Program-made: the position numbers and the translations under genes | Notes under the pieces: model-generated | Seen by the model: the letters and a program-made list of their open reading frames with translations, nothing else | Database searches by the model: none | Told to the model about the DNA's origin: nothing | Shown: one piece after another, positions 12,341 to 26,100 of the stretch | Layout of the letters: each line of letters opens with the position of its first letter | Numbering within the stretch: the stretch's first letter is position 1 | Assembly: GCF_000005505.3 (NCBI RefSeq) | Contig: NC_016134.3 | Coordinates: 19,766,370-19,830,369, forward strand | Reading direction: 5' to 3' | Source: Brachypodium distachyon | Taxonomy: Eukaryota > Streptophyta > Magnoliopsida > Poales > Poaceae | Length of the DNA: 64,000 bases

Positions 12341-13693
12341 GTATTAGTCATGCGACTCTTGTTTAAACAGTTGTCCACAAATAAGTTTTCTTTTAGGTTT
12401 TGACCTAAATCAAAAATATTAGTCCCTATTTCGTACCTCAGTACTTTTAGAGTATTCCGAGAATACCACAGTTTTTAAAATTACTCTGGTTTCAAATATT
12501 TTGAGGTGTTTGGATACAACAAAAAACTGTAGTATTAATATCATGGTATCCCCAAAACTGCAGTATTTTCTCTGTATAAAATAAAGAGCCCCCGACCTCT
12601 TTATATTTTTACTGAGAAACGAGAAAGCTGCCCCCACCCCTGCCTTGCTCGCAACTTTCTTCCTCAAGCCGTCACTGCTTGTGTCCCTCGGCCGAGACGG
12701 AGAAAGGAAAATAGTCCAGCGGAGATAAAAATGGTCCGCCTCTCTCGGTCCCTTAAGCCGCCGCGTATCGTTGTCTCCATCGGTGAGATGGAGGATTCGC
12801 CTCCAATCCCAAATTTCTCTTCCAGCTGATGCGGGTTCCAATTCGATGCGCGTGCTTGGTTTGTGAGGGGATCGACGAGCCTGAGAGAGAGAGAGAGAGA
12901 GAGAGATCGGCGGTGCTGGTTTGTGAGGGGATTGGCGGTGCGGCGGTGTGAAATCATAAGTCATGTGTAACATTGGTAAGTGTTTTAGATGAAACATTGA
13001 TGTGGATATTTTGGATAATATGAATATTTATGTGATGACATGTATCTTGTTTGGACATAGTGCTTTGCTAGTGGTGCGTTGATCCATTAGTTTCTTATGT
13101 GAAAACATGGTGTGAGTTGTGTGGAACTTACCCTGAGTCAAGTCGTGGATTTGTGCTCGTACTGGTTATTTGTATGTTCGCTTTCAGGTGTTGCCGGAGC
13201 TAGAGGAACGTGGACGATGACGGGATCGAGGGACGAAACTTGGGAGAAGCCGAGGTCGAAGGATCGAGGTCATGCGGGACGTTCGTGCGAAGGAACAATG
13301 GAAGTGAAGGCTACGATGATCCGGGAGGGCACCGGTTTGTCGTACGTTGTTTATACCGGAGATGTACGGTATTGGAGATATTCGACACGTGACTGTCGAG
13401 TTTTGAAGACACCACAAGAAGAGTAGATGGCATGGAGTGGCATCGACGTGAAGACATGTATGTCCAGCCGTGGCTAGATGAGAGCTGTTTAAAAATTAAA
13501 CAGTAGCGTCATCAAGATGGCATCTGATGGAAAAGTGTCCACATGAAAGTTGTGCGCGTTGTTGAAACGAACAATTTTGCTTTTGGAGTCATCTCAATCC
13601 GAGGTCGTATGTGGGCCCCACGGGCAGAATACCGACCGGGACAGAGGCGTTCGTGTTGGATTCGGACTTGGTTTAGAGTCGCGAATTTTCCAT

Positions 13694-13702
13694 TATAAAT
13701 AG
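13694..13702 (+). promoter_or_regulatory. TATA-box-like motif inside the nested element
   Basis: The motif tataaatag follows a GC-rich stretch and precedes a leader-like region (gggttttagtaaggacgtga) and an AATAAAG motif near 13825. This looks like a promoter or LTR U3/R unit carried inside the element. No coding exon downstream could be confirmed. Confidence 0.35.
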
Positions 13703-14300
13703 AGGGCGTCCTAGCTAGGGTTTTAGTAAGGACGTGAGGGAACTCAGAACTTTACATCTAGATCAATTCTTGGAGAGTTCTTGAATGCACGGTTGCATCT
13801 TTGTAATCGATCGACATCGTTGCAATAAAGAAATTCGTTGGCGGTGTCATCTCTTTCTTCTCGGATCTTCGTAGATTATTCGTGCTAGATCTTTCTAACA
13901 CTTTGCTGCAGGTTCAGCACGAGTTCATAATAATTTGCTGCAGGTTTATCACGAGATGAAACAAAGATCGCGATTACTTCATCTTTCTTATTATTTCTCG
14001 AAATTGGTTTTAGATTAATCCTCGTGACTTTCTGACAGCTGTTACTGTTTTGATCATATCTTTTGATTGGTATGTTCGATTGAGCTGATTCTTGCTGCGT
14101 TCATTAGATAATTTCAATACCTTTCTTTTTCATACTCATACGTATTTTTTGGTTCATCCAATAAAAAGTTACAGTTGTTTTACTATCACGGACAGAAAAA
14201 TAATATAGGGTTTGAACTTTCCGAAAAAGTTTTAATTCGCTTCTGCGCAATCATTCAGCCCCCCTCGATCTCACAGGCGGCGGCGGCGCTGCTGTAGGAG

Positions 14301-14774
14301 GTGTACATTGATGGCGACTGGAGCGTGTACCTAGGCACCGTCACGGTGCAGCCGTCGTTCGGGTTGCGGAAGCTGCAGCCATGGTACCAGATCTTGGCGT
14401 CCCTCGCGCGGCCCCGCCGCATGCTGCTCGACGATGCGACCGCCGTCCTCGCTTCCGCCATCGTCAGGGACTGGATGTTTCGTCCTCACCTCGCTCCGCC
14501 GCGACTGCCGTACGTGGAGTCGCTGATGATGATGACGCCAGAGAGGACCATCCTCAAGCGCCTTCTGCCAACGGATCTGGCTTCCTTAGTTGCCGGCGGC
14601 ACGGCGCCGCCGCAGGTGATGCAGTCGCAGTCGTTGTCTTCGTCGCTGTTCGGCGCCGCCGGGGACTACGAGGGGCAGCCGCACGCTGGAGCTCGTCTGG
14701 CAGCCAGCAGCCGCAGCCGTTGTGCTCCACATGATGCTTTGCGGTCAACACAGCTAGATCAAAATGTTAACTAA
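14301..14774 (+). other. GC-rich open frame of unknown function within the nested element
   Basis: An open frame of about 157 codons (YIDGDWSVYLGTVTVQPSFG near its start) lies in sequence much richer in GC than its surroundings. It ends just inside the right end of the Harbinger-like element. I do not recognise a family. Its composition resembles a grass exon, so it could be a captured gene fragment. It may equally be non-coding GC-rich DNA, since overlapping frames are also open. Confidence 0.25.
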
Positions 14775-15523
14775 AGAAAACGACGGTAAATACAACGCTG
14801 CCAAACGCCTCGGTAGTTTTGGCAAAACTGAGAAGAACCGTAGTTTTCTGAAACTGCAGTATTCTTTAGCCAGGGCAAATATTACTGTGGTTTTGCAATA
14901 CCATGGTTTGAAAAATACTTTGTGTCCAAACACAGCCTTAAAGTTTGATTGACTTTTTTGAAAAACGTAGTAATATTTATGACACTAAATTAGTATCATT
15001 AGATCCATTTTGAAATGCAGTTTCGTAATATACAGATTTTGATGTCATATGTGTTGCTACTCTTTCAGCAAAGTTGATCAAATTTTAAAAAAGTTCGATG
15101 TACGACAAAACTTAGAACTACACTTATTTGTGGACGGAGGTAGCAATAGACGATAGGATCTGGTGCTAACCATTCATGTAGATGCAATTTCCTTAGAATT
15201 GTGGTATAATAAAACAATCTACATCGACTTTGCAGGGTTTATTTCTTTGAATCTAGAAGGTCTTTATGCGAAATTCACATGCATTAGCTAGAATCCCAAA
15301 AAAATTCTTTCGAATCTCTATCAATCCAAAGAGGCCCAAAATAATAGCGCCTACATACACGTGGACCCCGCCAGTAAAAGTTAAGTAAAATTAGAATCAG
15401 TAGGAAATTCGTAAGACAGAGAGATTTATCTCAAGTCCACTGCTTGGAGGACACACTCATATCAGGGCATGCAGCAGGCGTGTGTGGTGGTACGTGCGTC
15501 CTTGTGCTGTCAGGAAAATGTTA

Positions 15524-15770
15524 CTTCTTCCTCTTTTAAATATAAGATTTTCAGCTTTGTCGAAATTAAACATTTTAAAGTTTGTTCAAGTTTACAGAAA
15601 AATATGTAGTAACATTTATATTGCCAAATTAGTATATTATGAAAATATATCATGATGGATTTAATAAGACAAATTTATTTTGTAGTTGCTGGTAGATTTT
15701 TTTTTTATAAACTTGGTCAAAGTAACGAATTAAACGGAAGACAAACCTAGAACATTTTATACTCCTAGCA
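15524..15770. mobile_element. Probable diverged Stowaway-like MITE
   Basis: The left end (cttcttcctcttttaaatat, preceded by TA) and the reverse complement of the right side (ctaggagtataaaatgttct) are weakly inverted. The interior has the typical phrases ataaacttggtcaaagt and aaagtttgttcaag in inverted orientation. The ends are eroded, so the limits are approximate. Confidence 0.45.
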
Positions 15771-16806
15771 TTTTGGATTTTTTTTGTTAATTTCTTTTGC
15801 CTCACATGGATAAAAATGCAACGTCGTATAAACGTAGAAATGTACAACGACAATGGACAAACGATGCAGATACATCAATTGTGCGAGCCTGTGACTGTTG
15901 CCCGAATTTGTAGCCATGATGAACCATTGGATCAAGATCCCGTGGTCTCAGTCACATGTGAATGAGTTATCATCACGCTCTGCCACGTCAGCGAGCAAGT
16001 AGATCATGCGTGCATTCATGCGCACGTTGTTCACTTCACTAGCCTGCTGCAAGTTACCAGAAGCTTGTTCGCAGAGTTTCTAGGACAATAACTACAAACA
16101 TTCAGATAAATCTTACGGAGTACTAACCTGAGTCCACTCACTACATCTTGTTTAGCCTTCTTTAAGAGCTTCCACAACATTTCATGAGTTCAAATTATTC
16201 AAAACTCTATAGATCGGAGGGAGTATCTGGCTATCTGCTCTGGTTAATCACTTAATTGGATCATATGAGTCTGCGCTCAACAAGAGAACACTGTCTCCAT
16301 ACCATTGGAGGATGGGGATCATGTGGTCCCAACGATCCATTCTACTCCAGTAATACACCATGCTCACATCAACAACTTACAGCGTCCGGTGACTCGTGGA
16401 TTCAGATGAACCTAAAATTGGCAATTCCTCATGTACAACAAAAACGACTTCTAAAAGAAAACAGCTTGAGTGACATAAGTATTTCTCGAGTCTCAAGCCT
16501 CTCAAGGTGATGTTGATTGACCCAACTACCAATACAAATTAATTAGAGAAAAGCATCACATCTTCGAAACACGGCTGGGATGGGAATAAACCAATTAAAC
16601 TTCCAGCCGAAAGTATGTCACATAGACCTCCTAAACTGTCATGGGCTGGCTAGTCACATGATTGAAGGCTTAGCTTACTGCTAATTCGGCTGCATTGAAT
16701 ATAAACAGGAAAAAGCCTCTCTTCACTCACAAACATTGACAGCAGATGTGATAATGTATGTAGTGATGGCATCAGCTATATATGTTAGGCCCATGGAAAA
16801 GTACTA

Positions 16807-16918
16807 CCTCCTGTCTCTTATTAAGTGCCGTAATATTACATATATCTAGACGTATTTTAGTATATAGATACGTCCATATTTAGACAAATTTGAGTCACTT
16901 AATATGGAACGTAGGAAG
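16807..16918. mobile_element. Stowaway-type MITE
   Basis: The left end CCTCCTGTCTCTTATTAAGTG pairs with the reverse complement of the right end, CTTCCTACGTTCCATATTAAG. TA flanks both sides (16805-16806 and 16919-16920). The core contains atctagacgtatttta and tagatacgtccat. It lies a few hundred bases downstream of the SCD2 stop codon. Confidence 0.8.
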
Positions 16919-17139
16919 TATATCACTAGGTTTGCTAAATGATCTCGCCCTTTCAAGCTGCTTTAGTAACACTGTTGGATGCAAGTTATGTACAAAAAAA
17001 TAATAATCAATGAATCTGTTCTGGTGCTGGAACTCGGACCTCGAAACCAAATCCAGAAACATCTTTTCAATGTCCTATATGGCTGCTGTATAGTACACAG
17101 GTGTGTATCTGGGGTCTGGGCTGAATGCAATTGAGGCTG

Positions 17140-20100
17140 CTAGGTCAGATCATCCTCAGCATCTGACAATTCGTCTTCGGCCGTGTTCACCTCCTGACGG
17201 GAGAATTCCCACAGCATTTGTTCGATTCCTAGCTTTCTCAGCTCGTGCATGCCTTGCTCAACTGCAACAAAATGTATTGTAGGTATGGGACTTGAAGTTA
17301 GCTGTATGACACCAGTCCGAGGTCTAAGAAATTCATGAATAGAAGGCATCTTGATTACCGAACAAGCAAAAGCACACGATTTATGGAAAATTGGAAAGAC
17401 ATTGAAGGGAGGCAAGACAGAATGCAGAATTTTGCACCAAATAAACGGTTAGTCTTCCACAAAAAAGAAAGTTCAATATTAAGAAAAAAGGGTTTTTTAG
17501 GTAAAGAAAATGCAAGTATGAAGGTTCGTTGTACTTCTTCTGTGCATCCTCATCAACTTGTTACGATTTTCAGATAACGAGATATGCACAACACTGTCAA
17601 AATTATGCATGGGTCATGCACGTTTTGTTATCAATGAAACCAAGCAAAATTAGTGTACAGAGCAATATATAAGCAGCTAGGTGCATACCATCCACAGCAT
17701 CATGTGAAGTAGGTTGCTGGTCCTGTCGATCAATCCACATTTGCAATCGCTCTTCCGCAATATCGTCTTCTACATTATGGCTTTTAGCCCTTCTCCAGAA
17801 ATAGATCAGCCAAGCCTGAGTAACATCAAAGTGGATCACTTGTATAGGCAAAAATAACTACACAGGGAACAAAAAAATGACAGCCTAATAATCAATCAAA
17901 GACCACTTGTACATTATTTTATCTTTTCCCTCTCATTGAATTGAATTGCAGTGCTCCTACACACTTACTAAAAAAATGCAACTCTCATCATGCAGACTAT
18001 GCAGCTAGTCTTTTTCCTGCCGATCTAACTGTAACCAAGATCCATCATGAATTGGATAACTGCAATTCACTTTATCCTTTTGTTGATACCATTAGGTCAA
18101 TCATCAGGAACTGAGAATCAATACACAAGATTTGGCGGTCTACAAGAACAGGAAGAATGTGGAAGTGAAAAAAGGAAACAGACCAGAGATGTCAGTAGAT
18201 ATGGTTATCTCAAATGACTTGATGTTGCTTGATTAAAATAATAACCGCCTAGCTAGTCCACTGTTCAAAAACTGAATGAGCACGAGGTGTCATTCCACAT
18301 TTTCTCCAATGATTAGTGCTCACTGATATATGGAGGAAGGTGTTTTTATTTACAATCCGATAATATATCGATGAAGGTGTTTATACAGTAAATGTGATAT
18401 TAAGTTAAAGTATGTGGTTCATAAACATGAGTGCAGAATTAATTTAACCAACTTTAAAATTGCTACAACGTGAACTTAATTTTTTTTTATTTGTTCATTG
18501 CACCATATTGTTTAACCATGCAACAAGTTGGCATTTGGGCAAATTCTCACAACCAGTGGCATTTGTACAAAATGCCAACTCGTAGTGGCAATATATTAGC
18601 AATCACCATGGAAAAGGCCTCATAATTGTCTTATGCATAATTGAATGGAAGAGTCAAAATTACTGAAAGCAGTTTTAGAATCTTAGTCAAGTTATCTAAA
18701 AATGAAGCTATTGATTCAGCTTCCTTAGTTTATGTATCTCACAATTTGTCTTATTAGTATTGCTTGTATGAAATTTACTTCAAATAAACAATAAATCAAT
18801 ACCAAGATGAGCTAGGATCCATCGTTTGATCAACCATATAAAGAAATGGTTCCGGTAACTCAAACAATCTTGCTACATGTAAGCAAAGCAGTATAGGACA
18901 AGATGACACGTTCACCATGGAGCAATATTAGCATTATTTGCATATGACCAATCAGTTACTCCCTCTGTTCGAAAATATAGGACATATTTTGGTCAAGGAA
19001 ACATTGAGAAGGCTAAAATACCCCGAATTGTCACCTCTGAAGTACTACCACTCAATGCATGCAAGTAGGAAATACCAGGTAAAGTTTATAAGTCAAGAGC
19101 TACCTGCTTGAACAATACATCTTCTTCTTCCTCCTTGCTTAGATCTGCAGAACCAGAATTAAGTTAAGCATCGATAAGAAATTCTTAAGATTTCCCTATA
19201 AAAAAGGATAGGGTAGCACTACATTGTGCTGCTGCTAACTACTACTAATGCTGAAAGAAAAGCATTCTCATGTAACGGAAAAAAGATAAAGATGATTGTA
19301 CCAAATGCTTCAGTGAATTTTTCGTCACCAGATGATTTAATATCTGCAAACAGAACCATAAGTATGTGTTATCCTCTCTGATGAGCAAGGAAGGAATAAT
19401 GGTAAAATGATGTATTTATTGATAGTTACAGTTATTTACATAATCATAACAACTAGGAAAAAAAGTACAGAAACTGAGAGACCTGGATCTGGCAGCTCAG
19501 CAGCATTAGGACGATGATGTTGGGCAAGAGCAATAAGAACAGCATCCTCAACCTTCAAATAATTAGGAACAGATAGTGTCAGTGTCAGAATTCAGAAGCC
19601 AATGGAGAAAAGCGAGAGTGGATTTCAATCTGAAAAAACTTCGTTGAGTATCAGGTTAGCAGAGGTGTTGATATCTGTGTCGAAGGTTTACTATATAGAA
19701 TATGTGGATGAAAAAAACATATGCACCTTTAAGAAAGCTAGTTCTTTAAGTCCTTTATCAACAGCAAGCATGGTTTCTATGTTGCCTTCTCCTGCTGTGA
19801 CAGTCAAATCGTGAACAAGCATGTCTGTTTCTTCCAAACCATTAGTTCCTGTTACACAAGGCAACCAGGGAAAGTAAATAAATATTTTTATTAATATATG
19901 AATATATCATTTTGAACAGTTAGAAGGTCAGTAACTTGCCACTATGATGAGATCCATCCTTAGCTCTCTGTCCAGCAGCTGTTACATACTCAAGGGGAAG
20001 GGGAGCAAAAGAAGACCAGTATTCATATTTTGAAATAGAGATGTCCGGGTAGATGCCTGGAGCATTACAAGGATTAATTCGAAAGTTGCAAAATTCAATT

Positions 20101-23100
20101 CGCAAATTCAAAAAGGGGAGCAAAGTTACTGTTTTCTGATGGGAACTAAGAAACAGAGCATAATTGCATGAGATACTATAAGTAGAGGTGTGATTGGAAG
20201 TCTGATGTTTCTAGTCCCCTTAAGTCATGTTACTAGCATTCAGTTTTTAGGAATGAATCACACAAAGAAAAGCTCCCATGTCAAATGTTTGTCTTTATTC
20301 AGCGACATATGGTAAGGTCCTAACAATGCATTACCATATTGAACAGCCAAGCCCCAGTAACGAGCAAGCCAACACCTCTTCATAACAACTTCTTCCTACA
20401 AACATCACACACTTAACACATCACAATTTCACAACGAAATAGATCTCTTTGTCTGGTTTATCTTTGACTTGAAAAGAAAAGGAAACTAACCATTTCTTCT
20501 TTGCTTAAGATCATCCTCTGTGTCATTGTGCGTAAGGCTTTTGTTTCAGATTCAGCTTCTTTGAGTTTCCGTTCAGCAACTTCTGCCTTTTCACTTGCAG
20601 ACTAGTAGAGGAAACAACAATTTGCCACAAATGGTTAACTCGAACAGCGGCGTGCCATTGTCATCAAGAAGGGGTGCAAGAAGCGCAAGTACAGGCCACA
20701 GATGATTGAACTGGTAATGTTTCTTATTGCAGGTTAGTCCTTTACCTGTAGTTGTTGTTGAAGAGTGGTGATTTCCTCACTTTTATCATTCTTGGATATA
20801 AGAGCTTTCCTTATTTCTTGCTGTTTTTATTCAAGAAAAAAAATGTATCAATGTCATGTTCATGCATAACAAAAGGGAGTGCATTTCTATGGCCCAACTA
20901 AAGTGCATGCAGGTACATGTACATGACACATCATTACTCTGGAGAATATTATCATGTCAGTTTGTCTAATCAACAGAGCATCGGTGTCAGTGTTATTTAT
21001 TTATTTTTTCTTAAATTTCTTGAAAAATTAATGATATTTGCAACTAGAAAATATGTAACTGTACCTCCTTTCTCACTAGCATCTCTTCCCTCCTGCATTA
21101 AAATCAGAAATCGTCAAAACTGTGGCAAGCAAGGCAACATGCAAGAGGACACAGATTATACACGTCAGGTTACCTTTTCATAAGCTTAACTTCCATAGAT
21201 AACCCATCACCAAGATTAGCAACCTAAAAATAGTAAGGACATAAGGTTGAGTGATGAATGTACTTGTCATTCACCCATTGTCACATAAAACAAGAAAACC
21301 AATTATAAAACCAAAATGATCCCTTAGAAAGTACATACCAGGTTCGGTGTAAAATTGAACCAAGTTGAACAAAACTAAGATTGCATGAGCATTGATGTGC
21401 GGAACACAGTTCTTATTAGTGTGAGCAATATATAATCATACGATCATGGATTTTCTACACCCTGTGGTCTATACTCCCGTACGTATTGTGAATTCGAGCT
21501 TCAAGATTCGCATATCTATGTCTTCTGCACTACTTAGTACCGCAACCTCTGATAAACTAATTCATATTTAGCTCGCGGTAATCCAGTTCTATGCATGTTA
21601 GGCACTGAAAATAAATTAAGCAGTAATTGATGGTCGAATCCGACCATATTGACCATGTTAAGTAAATGTGGCATTGTATAACTGAGTATATAAATGTGAA
21701 AGGAGGATGTGTTATAGTAAAATGGTGAAAATATGCGAAATGAAAGCACGGTCTGAAGCTGTATCTAGCGGTGCTGATGGAGGTAGCAACATATTTCGCA
21801 TAATAATTTATTAGTAGCAAATATCATCTCGGTAATGCCATCTTATACACAAAACTCACCAAGCAAGTTACCTGTTTTTCAAGCTCCTTTGTCCGTGCTT
21901 CAGATTGTCTAAATTTCTCTTCTGCTAGTCCAAGCTGAAATTAAAAAACAAGAGCATTATCACTAGTGTCATACGGAAGGAAGACACTTCCCTTTCCTTT
22001 TTCATCGAATTGATCACAACACAAGCAAGAACTGTAGCACACCTTTTCCAAAAGATTCACATTCTCATCTTTTAGCATTTCAACCTGAAAAAGGAATGCA
22101 ACCATTATCAGATCACGTCACGCAAATTAAGTTACCACATTATTATTGATGAACACTTCATATTATCACTAATGGTTCAGCAGAAAAGTGTCTGCACAAC
22201 CTCATAACATAAGAGGTACCGTATAACAATAAAGTTGAGGGCAAACCTCTTCTGTTAGCGTTGAACTGTCATGGGAGTCTCTTGATCGTGTGGACTGTGC
22301 AAAAGTGGGATCTGGATAGATTGTCCTACAACATTTCAATATACAATCATTAACTCTAATCCTAACAACCTGCTGTCAGTTTATGTTTACAAGTATACTG
22401 GACTAGTTTTAGTTCACAATGAACGATCTTGACAATATTAGTGAAAGTTATTCTGATTGCGACAAGAACACCATCAAATGATCCATACTTTCTCAAGAAA
22501 CCTAAAATAAGAAATCTTAAGACATTAATGGTATAAATTTAATATATAGTACTTTGGGTTAGGCCTATTGTGTAACGTTTTATGTCAAAAAGAACTATGC
22601 CAGGGGTGTGACGGAGCAAGAATATCAGAGCAATATAAGGTCAATGCACACAGTATCCTCATGCTTACAAGTTTTCAGCGAGATGCACACAGTAATTTTA
22701 CTAGGATATTAGGAACAGACAAGAAAGTGATACCAGAAATTGTTTTAGTAAAGACCAACATTTTACGCTCGTGTACAAGGTACTAAAATGAACAGCGAAA
22801 CTAATTAACAGAACGGAAAAAATAGTGTTCTACAGGGAAAAGGAATCATCTTACAACATTGATGCTAGAACTGCCTACTGTAAGGCCACTATGGTCATAC
22901 GTCTTATATGATATATCTCACGCCCGCTAAAATTTTATAAATCATTAAAAATCACCATGAATCACATGAACAATATGATCTTATTTTTCAAGCACCAACT
23001 AAAACCAAGACTACCAACAGGGTACCACTGTTAGCTACGGCAAGAATGAACTCGATGAACACTCAGAGACGAAGGTTTGTGCTGCGTAAGCGTTGCAGCT

Positions 23101-26100
23101 TTTCTGGGCTTCTTCTCCTTCTATTTATTCAACGGGAAAAGGAAACGGTTGCCTCCCCGATCGGCCCCTCTACTGCATCGTGCCATCCCACGACGAGAGC
23201 CAAAACCGGATCACGCATCTACTGGCCACGGCATGCACAACAACCTCGCAATGCTCGTGGTCTGATCAAAACAGAAAACGGATCTAAAGCAACATAAGGA
23301 TAAACTGAAAGCTACTATTATTTCCAACAAACTCCCCCTAATCAGTTGCCTTTCACCTGGATCATCCCAATGCGCTCGCGCAGCTCCTCAAACTTGGCCC
23401 GGGGAAGCGCCTTGGTAAGGATATCAGCGAGCTGCCCATTGGTGTTGACGTAGTCGACGGAGATTTTCCCTTCCTCAATGCACCCTCGGATGAAGTGATT
23501 GCCTTGTCTCGATGTGCTTGCTCCGATCGTGAAACACAGGGTTCTTGCACAGTTGGAGCGCCGCCTTGTTGTCGATGAAGATGGTGGCAACCTCTGGATC
23601 AGCTCCAAGAAGATCGCCAATGAGACGCCCGAGCCAAACTCCTTGGCACGCGACAGTGGTGGCAGCAACGTACTCCGCCTCGCATGATGATAGCGTCACC
23701 ACCCTCTGCTTCGATGACTGCCATGTCACCGGGCTGCCGGCGAACAGAAACAGCACGCCGGATGTGCTCTTCCGGTCGTCCACGTCGCCAGCCATGTCCG
23801 AGTCGCTGTAGCCGGCTAGACGCGCTGCCTTCCCCTTCACGAACTGGCAGTCATAGTTGCGAGTACCAGCAATGTACCGCAAGAGGTGCTTGACGGCGCC
23901 GAAGTGCTCCGTCATCGGATTCTCCATGAACCTGCTCACATAGCCCACAGCGAACGAGATGTCCGGCCTCGAGTGCACAAGGTACCGGAGGCTCCCGACA
24001 ATGCTGCGGTAGAGCGTCGCGTCCACCGGCGGGTTCTTGCTCTCCTTGCTGAGCTTGAGCCTGGCCTCCATGGGCACATGCACGGGGTTGCAGTCCGCCA
24101 TGCCAGCCTTCTGGAGGATCTTGTCAACGTACCCGCCCTGACACAGGGTGATGCCGTCTGCGTCCTGGCGCACCTCCATGCCGAGGTAGTAGGTGAGCTC
24201 ACCCAGGTTGCTCATCTTGAACGACTCCTTCATCTGCAGCTTGAAGCGATCAACCTCGTCCGCATCGGCGCCCGTCACAATGAGATCGTCGACGTAGACG
24301 CCAAGGAGAACACGCTTGTTGCCGTCCCCACGCGCATACACGGCGTGCTCGTTTGGGCTCCTTGTGAAGCCCAGGTGTGGCAGTGTGTCGTCCAGCTTCG
24401 TGTTCCACGCGCGAGGGGCCTGACGGAGTCCATAGAGCGCCTTCTTCAGGCGCAGCACCTTGCTGTCACAGCCGTCGCGCACAAAGCCAGGCGGCTGCAC
24501 AACATAGACTTCCTCATCCAGCTCGCCGTTGAGAAACGCCAATTTCACATCAAGGTGGTGCACCTTCCACCCAACGTGGGCGGCAATGGCGAGGATCAGC
24601 CGCACAGAGTCGAGCCGGGCGACCGGCGCGAACACCTCGTCAAAATTGATGCCGGCCTTCTGCACGTACCCCTTAGCGACCAGATGCGCCTTGTGCTTGA
24701 TCACGTTCCCGGCGGCGTCCTTCTTGATCTTGTACACCCACTTGAGGCCAATGGGGCATTTGACTGCAGGTAAATCGGTCAGCTCCCAGGTCTCATTCTC
24801 CTCGATGCACTGCATCTCATTGAGCATGGCAAGGCGCCAGCACTCGTGAGGCTCAGCGGCCTCGAACGTGTCCGGCTCATTTGCCGGGAGAAGAAGCAGG
24901 CGCTCGGCCTGCCCAGGCGGCGTGCGCCCGGGGGTGTGCAAATCAGAAACGCGCCGGTAACGGTGGTGCGTCTCCGAGTCGGCGTCGGCGTCGAACATGC
25001 TGGGGTCGTATGGCGGAGGTGTCGCGAACTCCACGGGCCGCGCGGCGGGTGCCGGCGTGCGTGTTGAAGTTCCTGCCGCTGCAGACGGAGTGGCGTCGCC
25101 ATGCACTGTAGCAGATCCAGCCGCGGCAGAAGCTCCCCTGAATCCTGGCACAGGCAGAGTGAATCCATGCCCGTTACCTCGTCGGCTTGCTCCCCCCACG
25201 CCCAGCTTGCACCTTCATCGAAGACCACATCGCGAGAGATATGGACTCGCTGGGTCGTCGGGTCGTAGCAGCGGTAGGCTTTGGAGCCCAACTCGTACCC
25301 TAGGAACACCATCGGCATAGATCTATCATCAAGCTTCTTCAGATTTGGCCGAGTTACCTTAACATGAGCGACGCAGCCGAAGGTGCGCAGGTAGTGGATG
25401 TCCGGCTTCGCGCCGTGCCAGGCCTCGTGTGGCGTCATGCCATCGAGGCTGCGGGTGAAAGAGCGGTTCAGGATGTAGACCGCTGTCGACACCGCCTCGC
25501 CCCAAAACTTGGTCGGCACGTTCTTGGCCTTCATCATGCTCCTTGACATGGCGACGACGGTTTGGTTGCGGCGCTCCACGACTCTGTTCTGCTGTGGAGA
25601 ATATGGCGCGGTGAGGTGCCGTTGTACGCCGTTGTCGGCGAAGTACGTGGAGAGATCGTTCGATGTGAACTCTCCCCCTCGATCGGTGCGGAACGTGCGG
25701 AGCGCCTTGCCGGACGGCACCTCGGTCGCCGCCTGGTACTGCTTGATCGCCGGCGCGGCTGCGTCCTTCGTTGGGAGTAGGACGAGCCACATGTGCCGAC
25801 TGTAGTCGTCGACGAGGAGCATGAAGTACTTGTTCCCGCGTGGTGTCGCCGGGGCGATCGGGCCGCATAGGTCCGCGTGAACGAGCTCCAGGGGCTCTGT
25901 CGCGTGGTACTTGGCCTTCTGCGGAAACGACGCCCGCCGCTGCTTGCCGGAATGACACGCCTCGCACAGCTGCTCCACGTGCTCCAGGAGTGGCAGCCCG
26001 CGGACCAGGCCGTCGCGCACCAACGCCTGGAAGTTCTGATGCCCGAGTCGCGCATGCCAGCGCCAGGCATCGCTCTGCGCGTGCGCGGACAGGCACACGG

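Larger units (their letters stand above)
12414..14942. mobile_element. PIF/Harbinger-like non-autonomous element nested in a Stowaway MITE
   Basis: Both ends carry related inverted subterminal sequence: actgtagtatt, ccatggtat and aaaactgcagtatt in inverted copies at about 12490-12560 and 14830-14930. The right end, read on the minus strand, is TAA followed by GGCTGTGTTTGGACAC. This fits the GGGNNTGTTTGG-type terminus and TAA/TTA target site of PIF/Harbinger. The left terminus is degraded. No transposase is visible. The interior holds a (GA)n run (12880-12906), a TATA-box region near 13.69 kb and a GC-rich open frame at 14.3-14.8 kb. Confidence 0.5.
12371..15140. mobile_element. Stowaway MITE split by a nested insertion
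   Basis: The left part begins TCCACAAATAAG (about 12373) and continues ttaggttttgac. The reverse complement of the right part (ending at 15140, next to TA at 15141-15142) reads CCTCCGTCCACAAATAAGTG, then TAAGTTTTGTC. The two parts therefore look like the two ends of one Stowaway MITE of about 240 bp. About 2.5 kb of other DNA lies between them (about 12414-14942). The outermost left bases are degraded. Confidence 0.55.
15143..17139. other. Intergenic DNA 3' of the SCD2 gene, MITE-rich
   Basis: No coding region was supported between the split MITE and the SCD2 stop codon. The stretch contains a probable Stowaway-like MITE (15524-15770), an isolated MITE right end (gatcggagggagta, about 16212-16225) and a clear MITE at 16807. 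The SCD2 3' UTR should lie just below 17140. Confidence 0.6.

Noticed and set aside
12880..12906. (GA)n run as a regulatory GAGA element
   Set aside because: A simple-sequence repeat inside a transposon with no associated gene.
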